64,000 nt of DNA from Falsiruegeria litorea R37 (GTDB lineage: Bacteria; Pseudomonadota; Alphaproteobacteria; Rhodobacterales; Rhodobacteraceae). Positions 16,402-25,329 of the stretch are shown in pieces; positions within the stretch are counted from its first letter, which is position 1; each line of letters begins with the position of its first letter. Location of the stretch: contig NZ_FWFO01000001.1 of assembly GCF_900172225.1 (NCBI RefSeq), forward strand, positions 186,001 to 250,000. Reading direction: 5' to 3'. Both the position numbers and the translations under genes were made by a program. Below the pieces are notes generated by a model. It searched no databases, was not told where the DNA came from, and worked only from the letters and a program-made list of their open reading frames with translations.

Positions 16402-18585
16402 ATGAGTGATTCAAAGCGGCGGAAACCGCCATTGGTTGCGGACCGACGGTATCCGTCGGCAACCCGCAAGACGGCGGCCAAGCCCAAATCCAAAGCCGCG
16501 CCCAAGAAGAAGGCCACCACCAGGAAAACAGCCAGTCGCAAGACCCGCAAGCCAGCCCGCAAGTCGGGGGGCGGTGGGATCTTTGGATGGGTTCGGCGTG
16601 CCATTGGCTGGGTCTTTGGCCTGATCTGGGGGTTCACCTGGCGCATCGGCATGATTGTTGCTCTGTTGCTGGCTCTGGCGATTGGCCTGGTCTATACCAC
16701 CTTGCCGGATGTAACGGCCCTGCTTGACGGGCGCGCGCGTGGATCCGTGACGATGCTGGACAAGGACGGCAATGTGTTTGCCTGGCGCGGTGACCAGTTT
16801 GGAGGCGTGGTCACAACGGACACGGTTTCGCCCCACCTCAAGAACGCGGTCATCGCGACCGAGGACAAGCGGTTCTATCGTCACTTCGGGATCAGCCCAC
16901 GAGGCGTTGCCAGCGCGGTGCGCATCAACCTGAGCGAGGGGCGCGGGCCATTGTCTGGCCATGGTGGGTCGACCATCACACAACAGACCGCCAAGCTACT
17001 ATGTCTTGGCGTGCCCTATGACGAGACGCAGTGGGACTCCGAGAAAGCCTATGAAGACGACTGCCGCCAGGGATCGCTGTGGCGCAAGATCAAGGAAGCC
17101 GTCTATGCGATGGCGATGGAGGTCAAATACTCGAAGGACGAGGTCCTGACTATCTACCTGAACCGCGCGTTCCTGGGGGCAGGTGCCCGTGGGTTCGAGG
17201 CCGCAAGCCAGCGGTACTTCGGCAAGTCGGCGGCCGAAGTGAACCCGTCAGAGGCAGCGATGCTGGCAGGCTTGCTGGTGGCGCCCACGCGATATGCGCC
17301 TACGAACAACCTCAAACGTTCGCAAGACCGTGCGCGTGTGATTGTCGGGCTGATGGAGGACCAAGGGTATCTGACCTCTGCGCAAGCAGATGGCGCGAGA
17401 GCGAACCCAGCCGAGCTGTCAGCAGCGGCCGCGGCTCGGGCAGGTGGCTATTTTGCAGATTGGGTGATGTCGAGCGGGCCGGAGTATTTCACCCGCAACA
17501 CCACCGAAGATGTGATCATTCGCACGACGCTGGATCAGCGCATTCAGACCTCGGCTGAAGAGGCGATGAATTTCGTGTTCCAGGAAAAGGTACGCGAAGG
17601 GTCAAAGGCGCAGGCCGCGATTGTGGTGATGTCGGCAGATGGCGCCGTGCGCGGTATGGTGGGCGGTCGCAAGACCCGTGTGACTGGTGCGTTCAATCGG
17701 GCGACGCAAGCGATGCGCCAGACCGGTTCAGCCTTCAAACCCTTTGTTTATGCCACGGCGTTGGAGCTTGGGTACTCACCGCTCGATACCGTTGTGGACG
17801 CGCCCTATTGCCTGAACATTCCAGGTTCGGGCGAGTGGTGTCCCAAGAACTATACCAACAAGTACTATGGTCAGGTCACGCTAACGCAGGCGCTCAAGGA
17901 TTCTCTGAACATTCCGGCGGTTAAAGTGTCCGAAGCCGTTGGGCGCGATCTGGTGCGCAAGGTGGCGTCGGATTTTGGTATCGACAGCGACCTGGCCGCA
18001 GGTCCCGCACTCGCCTTGGGGGCATCGGAAAGTACGCTGCTGGAGATGACCGGGGCTTATGCCGGAATTCTGAACGGCGGTTCGTCTGTGACACCCTATG
18101 GTCTGGTCGAGCTGCAGTTGCTGGGGGACGAAACGCCGTTGATGGGCTCTGGTGGCGGCATCGGTGAGCGGGTGATCCAAACCGGCGCGGCAGAGCAGCT
18201 GATCTGGATGATGGAAAAAGTTGTTGCCGAAGGATCTGGTCGCCGTGCCGCACTTCCGGGTTGGCAAGCGGCTGGCAAGACCGGGACGACACAGGCCGCA
18301 CGGGATGCTTGGTTCATCGGGTTTACGGCGGACTATGTGGCCGGCGTGTGGATGGGGTATGACGACAATACGCCGCTGTCCGGTGTGACGGGGGGCGGCC
18401 TTCCAGCCGAGATTTGGCATGAAACGATGGTGCGGGTTCAGGACGGTCTGACACCCAAAGCGCTGCCTATGCGTGCGCCGGTGCGACCGACGCGCATTCC
18501 GGAACCAAAACGTAATCGTGAAGGCGGCGGATTTGGCGATGCGGTGGATCAGCTGCTCAAGGATATCTTTGGCGGGCGGAACTGA
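16402..18585 (+). CDS. class A penicillin-binding protein (transglycosylase/transpeptidase)
   Basis: 727 residues of a bifunctional peptidoglycan synthase. A long Lys/Arg/Ala-rich cytoplasmic tail (1-57) precedes the membrane helix (about 80-100). The GT51 domain shows EDKRFYRHFG (154-163), GGSTITQQ and KEAVYAMAMEVKYSKDEVLTIYLN. The transpeptidase domain has Ser443-x-x-Lys (SAFK), SLN at 501-503 and KTGT at 626, so all catalytic motifs are intact. It resembles the PBP1a/1c group. The very basic tail is longer than usual. It stands alone and ends at a repeat module. Confidence 0.92.
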   Translation: MSDSKRRKPPLVADRRYPSATRKTAAKPKSKAAPKKKATTRKTASRKTRKPARKSGGGGIFGWVRRAIGWVFGLIWGFTWRIGMIVALLLALAIGLVYTTLPDVTALLDGRARGSVTMLDKDGNVFAWRGDQFGGVVTTDTVSPHLKNAVIATEDKRFYRHFGISPRGVASAVRINLSEGRGPLSGHGGSTITQQTAKLLCLGVPYDETQWDSEKAYEDDCRQGSLWRKIKEAVYAMAMEVKYSKDEVLTIYLNRAFLGAGARGFEAASQRYFGKSAAEVNPSEAAMLAGLLVAPTRYAPTNNLKRSQDRARVIVGLMEDQGYLTSAQADGARANPAELSAAAAARAGGYFADWVMSSGPEYFTRNTTEDVIIRTTLDQRIQTSAEEAMNFVFQEKVREGSKAQAAIVVMSADGAVRGMVGGRKTRVTGAFNRATQAMRQTGSAFKPFVYATALELGYSPLDTVVDAPYCLNIPGSGEWCPKNYTNKYYGQVTLTQALKDSLNIPAVKVSEAVGRDLVRKVASDFGIDSDLAAGPALALGASESTLLEMTGAYAGILNGGSSVTPYGLVELQLLGDETPLMGSGGGIGERVIQTGAAEQLIWMMEKVVAEGSGRRAALPGWQAAGKTGTTQAARDAWFIGFTADYVAGVWMGYDDNTPLSGVTGGGLPAEIWHETMVRVQDGLTPKALPMRAPVRPTRIPEPKRNREGGGFGDAVDQLLKDIFGGRN

Positions 18586-18606
18586 GCGCAGTCAGGTGTG
18601 GCAAAA

Positions 18607-18696
18607 CGGGAGTGCTCCCGCGCCCGCGCTGTCCCCTGCTGCGCAGGCGACGCTGGCGGCCTTGGGCCGGGCGCCTCGCCTAACGGCTCGGCGCGG
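18607..18696 (+). repeat. 3'-UTR repeat module, sense to the PBP gene
   Basis: The module starts with the end palindrome CGGGAGTGCTCCCG (18607-18620), 21 bases after the PBP stop. It continues with a CCTGC/GCAGG stem, the core TTGGGCCGGGCGCC, and the GCGCC-to-GGCGC hairpin. It is nearly the same as the left module at 53822 and shares its end palindrome, core and hairpin with the single module at 41224. It is related by inversion to the module at 18751. Confidence 0.8.
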
Positions 18697-18750
18697 TTGC
18701 GACCAGACGTGAGTTCTCCATTCCATTCCTCAAGATTGCGAACGGTCACC

Positions 18751-18829
18751 CGCCGCCGCGCGCAGCGCGGCGGCCCGGCCCAACGGGAGGCGTGCATCTT
18801 CGATGCACGACCGACGGGCGGGAGTGCCC
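18751..18829 (-). repeat. 3'-UTR repeat module, sense to mlaC
   Basis: Read on the plus strand: hairpin 1 is GCCGCCGCGC-GCA-GCGCGGCGGC (18752-18774), then the core CGGCCCAACGGGAGG. Hairpin 2 is GTGCATC-TTC-GATGCAC (18792-18808), and GACGGGCGGGAGTGCC closes the module. Read on the minus strand it lies downstream of mlaC with the same order of parts as the module at 18607. Confidence 0.85.
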
Positions 18830-18861
18830 TGGTCCAGCCAGATAAGTACTCATAAAGAGAG

Positions 18862-18888
18862 AGCCGCCCCTTGTAGTGGCGGGCGGCT
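18862..18888 (-). terminator. hairpin after mlaC, terminator candidate
   Basis: AGCCGCCC (18862-18869) pairs with GGGCGGCT (18881-18888) 32 bases beyond the mlaC stop. Only a weak CTCTCTTT follows on the minus strand. Confidence 0.45.
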
Positions 18889-18919
18889 ACTTTGATCACA
18901 TCATCCGGGTGCTGGCGCT

Positions 18920-19528
18920 TCAGCCCGCCTTGGACAGGTCCGCAATCAGCTTGTTCAGATCGCCTTTGCGTCGATCCAGCATCGCGCCAATTTCCGTGCG
19001 TTCGGTCAGCAGTAGGTTCACGCCCTCGATGAACATGTTGTAGAACTTGTCCTTGCCGGACTTGTCTGACACCAGGAAGGTCACATCGAACGGGGCCGAG
19101 CCCTGCAGTTTGACCAGGCTCTTGATCTCATAACCAGCCTTGATCTTGCGGGCCGATTTCACGGTCACCTCACCGCCAATGAACTCGCGGAACCGACGGC
19201 CGTATTTACGCGATATGTAACCCTGAAACGCCTTCGTAAAGTTTCGCATCTGTGCCTTTGACGCTGACCGGGCGTCTGCGCCCAAGGCGTAGCGCGCCAT
19301 GATCGGCACGTCCGCATAGCGAACGAACAATTTTTCAAAGTCGCGCAACATCGCTGCTTCGGATTTGCCAGAGGCGATGACCCGGTTGATTTCGGAAACA
19401 ACATTGTTCACCAGGTTGCGCGCGCCGGCTTCGGTCAGGGCGACGGCAGGCAACGGCAGCATTGCCAGGGAAAGCCCTGCAGCGGCAGAAGCTACAAAAG
19501 TGCGGCGGTTCAAAAGATCACTCGGCAT
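18920..19528 (-). CDS. mlaC: MlaC/Ttg2D family periplasmic phospholipid-binding protein
   Basis: 202 residues. The ATG at 19528 gives a Tat-like N-terminus (LLNRRTFVASAAAGLSLAML), so it is probably exported folded to the periplasm. The mature part matches the MlaC/Ttg2D (toluene tolerance) family, with YADVPIMARYALG and FIEGVNLLLTERTEI. MlaC shuttles phospholipids between the outer-membrane MlaA and the inner-membrane MlaFEDB complex. It overlaps mlaA by 11 bases in another frame, so translation is coupled. A longer frame upstream would lie inside mlaA and is rejected. Confidence 0.88.
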   Translation of the reverse strand: MPSDLLNRRTFVASAAAGLSLAMLPLPAVALTEAGARNLVNNVVSEINRVIASGKSEAAMLRDFEKLFVRYADVPIMARYALGADARSASKAQMRNFTKAFQGYISRKYGRRFREFIGGEVTVKSARKIKAGYEIKSLVKLQGSAPFDVTFLVSDKSGKDKFYNMFIEGVNLLLTERTEIGAMLDRRKGDLNKLIADLSKAG

Positions 19529-20309
19529 AGGGGTCCTCGTAGGGGTCTGACGCATCGGAATAGGGATCGGCGTACAGACCAAGATAGGCGTCCTCGTCAT
19601 CGCCTGCCAGTTCGAAGCGGCGGTTTTGCAGGTAAATCAGGCGGGCCTGGGCGTAACTGTCTGCGCTTTCATACAAAATCGAATCGACAGTGTCCGAGAA
19701 CCGGCCCCGATCGCCCATGCGGCGTACGATTTCCGTATAAAGCCCAAGGTTGTCGACCGGGCGTGTTGGGGCGAAATCCAACGGGTTGGTGAACAGGTTG
19801 ACGATGACGCCGACCGCGTCTCGAGTGGTCGATGGGCCGTACAGTGGCAACTCCAAATAGGGGCCTTCGCCCACGCCCCAAACATGGAGCGTCTCACCAA
19901 AGTCCGTGTCGACCTGTGGGACCTTGAAGTCAGTGGCGGGGTCGGCAAGACCAGCAAAGCCAACGGTGGAATTGATTAGGAACCGATAAAGAGCAATGCC
20001 GCTTTCCTTGGGTTTGCCCTGCAGCAGATAGTCGACCGCCTGGCCCGGCAAAGAGATATTCTCGGCAAAAGAGTTGAAGCTGGTGACCATCGGATCGGGA
20101 AAGATTTTCACGTATCCTTTCGACGCAGGCCGGAACAGATATCTGTCGACGCCTCGATTGAACGAGTGAACCGAGCGGTTGGCGTTCTCGTAAGGGTCAT
20201 GGAATGCGCCGTTGGCTTGTTCGACAGTAGTCGTCTGAGCGCAGGCCGCAACAAACAGGGCCAGAGCCATGGTGCACAAGCGCAGAGCGGTTCCGGCGAA
20301 ATTGGTCAT
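19518..20309 (-). CDS. mlaA: outer membrane lipid asymmetry lipoprotein MlaA (VacJ)
   Basis: 263 residues. A lipoprotein signal with lipobox VAAC places the lipidated Cys at about 23. The VacJ core begins DPYENANRSVHSFNRGVDRYLFRP and includes ETLHVWGVGEGPYLELPLYGPSTTRD, a highly conserved family segment. MlaA removes misplaced phospholipids from the outer leaflet. The C-terminus is an acidic Tyr/Asp/Pro-rich tail with imperfect DPY repeats. The inner-membrane Mla components are not in this window. Confidence 0.93.
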   Translation of the reverse strand: MTNFAGTALRLCTMALALFVAACAQTTTVEQANGAFHDPYENANRSVHSFNRGVDRYLFRPASKGYVKIFPDPMVTSFNSFAENISLPGQAVDYLLQGKPKESGIALYRFLINSTVGFAGLADPATDFKVPQVDTDFGETLHVWGVGEGPYLELPLYGPSTTRDAVGVIVNLFTNPLDFAPTRPVDNLGLYTEIVRRMGDRGRFSDTVDSILYESADSYAQARLIYLQNRRFELAGDDEDAYLGLYADPYSDASDPYEDPYAE

Positions 20310-20624
20310 TCTGTTCGTAATCCGTTCAACAAGTTCCAGCTAGATTGCCAAGCCTTGGATATAATCGCAACCAATGTCCCTGACAGCAGCATCGCAGTAT
20401 ACAGGCCGATGTGTGACACAAAAGGAACAAACCCGCATTTAACTTGCTAAGTGCAGCGCGTAAAGCAGTCTGCGGTTCTTTCCGCTGAATATGGGCGATT
20501 GTTTTCTGGTTTGGCACAAACATGGTTTTTGCTGATGTGACCAATTCAGCTTGCGTTTCGGGCTTTTCGAAACTCGCGATCCCGGCTAGCGTCCCCGCGA
20601 TTGCGAAATTCGAAAGGACGCGCC
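20310..20624. other. 315-base intergenic region without a visible gene
   Basis: The region between the divergent mlaA and RidA-family genes is AT-richer than its flanks. I see no convincing coding sequence, hairpin or repeat in it; it presumably carries both promoters. An AAAGGA site lies about 8 bases before the RidA start. Confidence 0.5.
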
Positions 20625-21083
20625 ATGAGCATCGAAGCCAAACTTGAAAGCCTGGGTGTGACGCTGCCGGATGCTCCGGCTCCGGCGGCCAACTACGTGC
20701 CTTATGTTCAGGTGGGGGACATGGTCTATGTTTCTGGACAGATCTCGAACGATGAAAACGGTTTGATTCTGGGTAAACTGGGTGACGATATGGAGGTCGA
20801 GGCCGGCGCCGCTGCCGCCCGTCGTTGTGCCATTAACCTACTGGCGCAGGTCAAGGCCGCCTGTGGTGGTGATCTGGATCGTCTGGTGCGCGTCGTCAAG
20901 CTGACCGGTTTTGTGAATTCGACCGCAGATTTTACCGCGCAGCCGCAGGTCATCAACGGCGCGTCCGATTTCATGGTCGAAGCGTTGGGGGACGCGGGCC
21001 GTCATTCCCGATCTGCTGTCAGCGCGGCGGCTCTGCCGCTAGGCGTTGCAGTAGAAATCGAAGGTTTCTTCCAGATCAAATGA
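20625..21083 (+). CDS. RidA family protein (YjgF/YER057c)
   Basis: 152 residues of the RidA family, in the longer subgroup with an LESLGVTLP start. YVSGQIS, LLAQVKAACGGDLDRLVRVVKLTGFVNS and RSAVSAAALPLGVAVEIEGF are family landmarks. Archetypal RidA proteins hydrolyse reactive enamine/imine intermediates. The catalytic Arg of true RidA may be replaced here by the HSRSAV context, so the exact activity is unsure. The stop overlaps the next start (ATGA), coupling it to the phosphodiesterase gene. Confidence 0.87.
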   Translation: MSIEAKLESLGVTLPDAPAPAANYVPYVQVGDMVYVSGQISNDENGLILGKLGDDMEVEAGAAAARRCAINLLAQVKAACGGDLDRLVRVVKLTGFVNSTADFTAQPQVINGASDFMVEALGDAGRHSRSAVSAAALPLGVAVEIEGFFQIK

Positions 21084-21850
21084 TCCCTCGACTGCCACAG
21101 AGCTTTTTGGGCGCGCCTATCGCGCATCGTGGTCTGCATGATGTGAAGGACGGGCGCCCGGAAAACAGCCGCGCGGCCATCCGCGCGGCAATGGATGCGG
21201 GATACGGGATCGAGATCGATCTGCAGATGACCTCGGACGCGCAGGCCATGGTGTTTCATGACTATGACATGAGGCGCCTGACCGGCTCGCCTGGCGCGAT
21301 CCGTTTGATCTCATCCCAGCAGGCGCAGGCCACGACGCTTTTGGGCAACGCGGAAGAACACATTCCCAGCCTGACCCAGGTGCTGGAGCTGGTGGCTGGT
21401 CGCGTGCCTCTGCTTATCGAGCTCAAGGATCAGGATGGGGCTATGGGCACCGCAATCGGTCCACTAGAGCGTGCCACAGTGACAGCGCTGCGAGGCTATG
21501 AGGGGCCGGTCGCGCTGATGTCGTTCAACCCCAACAGCGTGGCCCTGCTGGCCGATCTGATGCCGGACGTGCCACGTGGGATCGTGACCAGCGCCTATGA
21601 TCCGGCGGAATGGCCGCTGTCACAGGTTGTGTGTGACCATCTGCGGGACATTCCCGACTTTGACCGGACCCAGTCATGCTTTATCAGCCACGAGGTTGAG
21701 GATCTGGACCGTCCGCGCGTGGCCGAACTGAAGGCAGGCGGGGCGGATATCCTGTGTTGGACCTCCAAGTCGGCAGCGCAAGATCACCTGGCACGCAGGA
21801 TCGCCCAAAACGTGACCTTTGAGGGTTATCTTGCTCAAGCGCCCGCTTGA
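21080..21850 (+). CDS. glycerophosphodiester phosphodiesterase family protein
   Basis: 256 residues with the GDPD TIM-barrel signatures: HRGLHD at about 16-21, PENSRAA, EIDLQMTSDAQAMVFHDYDMRRLTG (the metal-binding EID and the HDYD/HD region), and LIELKDQ for the downstream acidic ligand. It should hydrolyse glycerophosphodiesters to glycerol-3-phosphate and an alcohol. There is no signal peptide, so it is a cytoplasmic, UgpQ-like type. It overlaps the RidA gene by 4 bases. Confidence 0.9.
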   Translation: MIPRLPQSFLGAPIAHRGLHDVKDGRPENSRAAIRAAMDAGYGIEIDLQMTSDAQAMVFHDYDMRRLTGSPGAIRLISSQQAQATTLLGNAEEHIPSLTQVLELVAGRVPLLIELKDQDGAMGTAIGPLERATVTALRGYEGPVALMSFNPNSVALLADLMPDVPRGIVTSAYDPAEWPLSQVVCDHLRDIPDFDRTQSCFISHEVEDLDRPRVAELKAGGADILCWTSKSAAQDHLARRIAQNVTFEGYLAQAPA

Positions 21851-21905
21851 TCGCCGAAGCCGGAACCACAGATAGAGGATCACAGCCCAAAGGAATTTCG
21901 AGGGG

Positions 21906-23096
21906 ATGATGGATCAGGCGCAGATCGAAATACAGGTTCTGGGATCACTGTCGCAGGTTTCAGCGCAGGATTGGGATGCCTGCGCCTGTCCCGAGGCTGC
22001 AGATGGCGGCCGTCCGTTAGACCCGTTTACCACACACCGATTTCTGAGCGCGCTGGAAGAGAGCGGCTCTCTTGGACCTGGAACCGGTTGGCAGCCGCAA
22101 TATCTGACCGCCTATCTGGACGGCATGATGATCGCCGCCGCGCCGCTGTATGCCAAGTCACACAGTCAGGGTGAATACATCTTCGACCACAATTGGGCCC
22201 ATGCGTATGAGCGTGCTGGCGGGCGCTATTACCCCAAGCTGCAGGTCGCTGTGCCCTTTACCCCGGCCACGGGTCGACGGTTTCTGGTCAAGCCAGGTTA
22301 TGAGGGGATCGGGCAATCGGCGCTGGTGCAGGGGATGGTGCAACTGGCGGCAGACAACACTGTCTCATCCCTACATGTCACCTTTTGCACCGAAGCCGAA
22401 GCCGAGATCGGTCGCGAGATGGGCCTGATGCACCGCACCACGCAGCAGTTTCACTGGCTCAACGATGGCTACGCAGATTTCGACGGCTTTCTGAAGGCGC
22501 TGTCCTCACGCAAGCGCAAGACGCTGCGCAAAGAGCGGCGGCAGGCCAATGACTTTGGCGGCACGATCCAAACGTTTTCTGGCGACGAATTGCGCCCGGA
22601 ACATTGGGATGCCTTTTGGATGTTCTATCAGGACACCGGCGCGCGCAAATGGGGATCGCCCTACCTGACACGACAGTTCTTTGAGATCGCCCATGACACG
22701 ATGGGTGATGACATGGCGCTGGTACTGGCGGAACGGAACGGAGCCTATGTGGCCGGGGCGTTGAATTTCATCGGCCGCGAGACTCTCTTTGGCCGGTATT
22801 GGGGCTGCATCGAACATCATCCCTGCCTGCATTTCGAACTGTGCTACTATCGCGCCATCGACTTGGCGATTGCCGAAGGGCTGCACCGGGTTGAGGCAGG
22901 CGCACAGGGCGAACACAAGCTGGCACGCGGGTACATGCCGACACAGACCCACAGTCTGCATTGGGTGGGTGATCCCGGCTTTGCTGATGCCATCGCCAAG
23001 TACCTTGAGGCCGAGCGCGAGGCGATTGACCAGGAGATTGAGCTGTTGACGGACTATGGCCCCTTCAAGAAGGTGGATGTGGAGGAACAGCAATGA
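21906..23096 (+). CDS. FemAB-like/GNAT-fold acyltransferase family protein (DUF482)
   Basis: 396 residues matching the FemAB-like family once called DUF482 (often annotated peptidogalycan biosynthesis protein or GNAT N-acetyltransferase). Recognisable segments are [42 protein letters not shown] and [25 protein letters not shown]. The ATG at 21906, after AGGGG, is used; an ATG at 21909 is an equal option. The substrate is unknown. The stop overlaps the next gene start by 4 bases. Confidence 0.85.
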   Translation: MMDQAQIEIQVLGSLSQVSAQDWDACACPEAADGGRPLDPFTTHRFLSALEESGSLGPGTGWQPQYLTAYLDGMMIAAAPLYAKSHSQGEYIFDHNWAHAYERAGGRYYPKLQVAVPFTPATGRRFLVKPGYEGIGQSALVQGMVQLAADNTVSSLHVTFCTEAEAEIGREMGLMHRTTQQFHWLNDGYADFDGFLKALSSRKRKTLRKERRQANDFGGTIQTFSGDELRPEHWDAFWMFYQDTGARKWGSPYLTRQFFEIAHDTMGDDMALVLAERNGAYVAGALNFIGRETLFGRYWGCIEHHPCLHFELCYYRAIDLAIAEGLHRVEAGAQGEHKLARGYMPTQTHSLHWVGDPGFADAIAKYLEAEREAIDQEIELLTDYGPFKKVDVEEQQ

Positions 23097-23386
23097 CCGA
23101 GAAACTCTCTGACGCCACCCGCGGCCCGCTGCTGGATCCGCTGTTCGACAACGGCTGGACCATGGTCGAGGGACGCGATGCGATCACCAAGACCTTCATC
23201 TTCGACAATTTTGTCGAGGCCTTTGGCTGGATGACACGGGCCGCCATCTGGGCCGAAAAATGGAACCACCACCCAGAGTGGAGCAACGTTTATCGTACGG
23301 TCGAGGTGGTGCTGACCACGCATGATGTGGGTGGGGTGTCGTCGTTGGATGCCAAACTGGCGCGTAAGATGGATTCGCTGGTCTGA
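23093..23386 (+). CDS. phhB: pterin-4a-carbinolamine dehydratase
   Basis: 97 residues, the usual length. Family features are the [24 protein letters not shown] segment carrying the paired active-site histidines, then [15 protein letters not shown] and [10 protein letters not shown]. It dehydrates 4a-hydroxytetrahydrobiopterin to recycle the cofactor, and in bacteria without phenylalanine hydroxylase it can have other pterin roles. It is coupled by ATGA to the FemAB-like gene; no functional link is evident. Confidence 0.93.
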   Translation: MTEKLSDATRGPLLDPLFDNGWTMVEGRDAITKTFIFDNFVEAFGWMTRAAIWAEKWNHHPEWSNVYRTVEVVLTTHDVGGVSSLDAKLARKMDSLV

Positions 23387-23463
23387 GCCGAATCAAACGC
23401 GTCTGAATTTAGTCCAGTTGCTCAAGCTTTGATCAATTTGTCGGCCCATAGGCGGATTTTTGC

Positions 23464-23479
23464 TTGTCATATGTGACAA
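23464..23479. promoter_or_regulatory. near-palindrome matching the site at 3405
   Basis: TTGTCATATGTGACAA is symmetrical at 14 of its 16 bases. It shares the TGTCATAT-GACA pattern with the perfect palindrome at 3405-3420. It lies between two convergent genes rather than at a promoter, so its role is unclear. Confidence 0.4.
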
Positions 23480-23493
23480 TTATAGAGCGGGTA

Positions 23494-23528
23494 GAAAAAC
23501 GCCCCGAAACCAGCAGCTTCGGGGCGTT
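23494..23528 (-). terminator. terminator of the peroxiredoxin gene
   Basis: AACGCCCCGAA (23498-23508) pairs with TTCGGGGCGTT (23518-23528). The AAAAA on its left reads as a T-run on the minus strand. It starts 6 bases after the peroxiredoxin stop. Confidence 0.9.
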
Positions 23529-23533
23529 CAAAC

Positions 23534-24019
23534 TCAGATGACGTCCAACAAACCTTCACCAGCAGACAGCTCGCACATGCCGGGGTTTTCTTCGACATTC
23601 ACGGCCACGACCTTGCCATCCTCGACCAGCATCGCGTAGCGGATCGAACGGGCAATCAGGCCCGCGGGCGGTGCATCAAAGCGGGCTCCGATGGCGTCGG
23701 TGAATGTGCATTCTGCGTCGGCAATCATGGTCAATCCGGCCTCGGATGCACCGGTTGCCTCGCCCCAGGCGGACATCACAAAGGGGTCGTTGACGGAGAC
23801 ACAGATGATCTCGTCCACGCCCTTTGCGTCGAACTGATCCTTGGTGCGGATGAAGCTGGGAACATGGGCGGAATGGCAGGTCGGAGTGAAAGCGCCGGGC
23901 ACCGCGAAAATCACAACTTTGCGCCCTTTGGCCTTGTCCGCGATGTTGATCTGCTCCGGCCCTTCAGCGCCCATAAACGTCACTGTGGCGTCGGGAATTT
24001 GTTCGCCAACTGCAATCAT
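23534..24019 (-). CDS. peroxiredoxin (Prx5 type)
   Basis: 161 residues of the AhpC/TSA-redoxin group, Prx5 subfamily. The peroxidatic Cys is about residue 48 in PGAFTPTCHSAHVPSF. A later Cys stands in ENPGMCELS near residue 150 and could resolve it. The subfamily reduces peroxides using glutaredoxin or thioredoxin in the cytoplasm. It is divergent from an FAD-dependent reductase gene (24118), a plausible redox neighbour though nothing shows they act together. Confidence 0.93.
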   Translation of the reverse strand: MIAVGEQIPDATVTFMGAEGPEQINIADKAKGRKVVIFAVPGAFTPTCHSAHVPSFIRTKDQFDAKGVDEIICVSVNDPFVMSAWGEATGASEAGLTMIADAECTFTDAIGARFDAPPAGLIARSIRYAMLVEDGKVVAVNVEENPGMCELSAGEGLLDVI

Positions 24020-24117
24020 ACTTTGATACCTCGTTGTTGGATTTGCGGTTCTGTGCCCTTGGGCATATAGCTGTTGGCCGACAGGTGACCATCATTTTTT
24101 AGTGAGGCAGGAAGAAA

Positions 24118-25329
24118 ATGAGCCATATCGTCGTGATCGGGGCCGGACAGGCGGGATCGTCCCTTGTAGCTAAGCTGCGCAAGGATGGGTTCGAGGGCGA
24201 GATCACCCTGATCGGGGCCGAGCCCGTTCTGCCATATCAGCGCCCGCCGCTGTCCAAGGCATACCTGCTGGGCGATATGGAGTTGGAACGCCTGTTCCTG
24301 CGGCCTGCGTCTTTCTACGAAGAGCAGAATATCACCGTGAAACTGGGCAGCCGTGTGACAGCAATCGATGCAGCTGCCAAGACCGTGACTGTGGGCGACG
24401 AGGTGATCAGCTACGACCAACTTGCGCTGACCACCGGCTCGGACCCGCGCCGCCTGCCCGCCAAGATCGGCGGCGATCTGGAAAACGTGTTCCTTGTTCG
24501 CGATCTGGCTGATGCCGATGCCATGGCGCCCGAGTTCAAGGATGGCGCGCGTGCCCTGATCATCGGTGGCGGTTACATCGGGCTCGAGGCGGCGGCTGTC
24601 TGCGCCAAGCGCGGTGTTCAGGTCACCCTGGTCGAAATGGCCGACCGCATCCTGCAACGTGTTGCTGCGCCTGAAACCAGTGACTATTTCCGCAACCTAC
24701 ACGGCAGCCATGGCGCCGACATCCGCGAAGGCGTGGGCTTGGATCACCTCGTCGGCACCAATGGTAAGGTGACCGGTGCTGTTTTGACCGATGGCACCGA
24801 GCTTGAGATCGATTTTGCCGTTGTGGGCGTGGGCATTACCCCCGCAACCCAACTCGCCGAGATGGCCGGTGTCGAGCTGGACAATGGCATCAAGACCGAC
24901 GCGCACGGCCGCACCTCTGATCCGTCGATCTGGGCCGCTGGTGACTGCGCGTCGTTCCCCTACCAAGGCGAGCGTATCCGTCTGGAAAGCGTTCCCAACG
25001 CGATCGATCAGGCCGAGGTTGTGGCGCAGAACATGATGGGTGTGGACAAGGACTACATCGCCACCCCATGGTTCTGGTCGGATCAGTATGACGTCAAACT
25101 GCAAATCGCGGGTTTGAACACCGGCTATGACCGCGTCGTGACCCGCAAGGGCGAGGGGCTGACAACCTCGTTCTGGTACTACAAGGGCGATCAGCTGCTG
25201 GCCGTCGACGCCATGAACGACCCGCGCGCCTATATGGTCGGCAAGCGACTGATTGATGGTGGCAAGACAGCTGATCCCGCAGTTGTGGGTGATCCCGAGG
25301 CGGATCTGAAACCGCTTTTGAAAGCGTGA
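24118..25329 (+). CDS. FAD-dependent NAD(P)H oxidoreductase, ferredoxin/rubredoxin reductase type
   Basis: 403 residues. The FAD-binding GxGxxG is VVIGAGQAGSSL at 4-15, a second NAD(P)H-binding GxGxxG lies in ALIIGGGYIGLEAA at about 141-154, and the second FAD site is IWAAGDCASFPY near 270. The C-terminal reductase domain includes WFWSDQYDVKLQIAG, as in putidaredoxin- and rhodocoxin-reductase relatives. It would pass electrons from NAD(P)H to a small iron-sulfur protein. No ferredoxin or P450 gene is adjacent, so the partner is unknown. Confidence 0.88.
   Translation: MSHIVVIGAGQAGSSLVAKLRKDGFEGEITLIGAEPVLPYQRPPLSKAYLLGDMELERLFLRPASFYEEQNITVKLGSRVTAIDAAAKTVTVGDEVISYDQLALTTGSDPRRLPAKIGGDLENVFLVRDLADADAMAPEFKDGARALIIGGGYIGLEAAAVCAKRGVQVTLVEMADRILQRVAAPETSDYFRNLHGSHGADIREGVGLDHLVGTNGKVTGAVLTDGTELEIDFAVVGVGITPATQLAEMAGVELDNGIKTDAHGRTSDPSIWAAGDCASFPYQGERIRLESVPNAIDQAEVVAQNMMGVDKDYIATPWFWSDQYDVKLQIAGLNTGYDRVVTRKGEGLTTSFWYYKGDQLLAVDAMNDPRAYMVGKRLIDGGKTADPAVVGDPEADLKPLLKA

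Larger units (their letters stand above)
18586..18919. other. 334-base region between convergent genes holding two repeat modules
   Basis: This region contains two mirrored modules of the GC-rich repeat family (18607-18696 and 18751-18829), 54 bases of unrelated spacer between them, and a hairpin near the mlaC stop. I see no gene in it. Confidence 0.8.
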
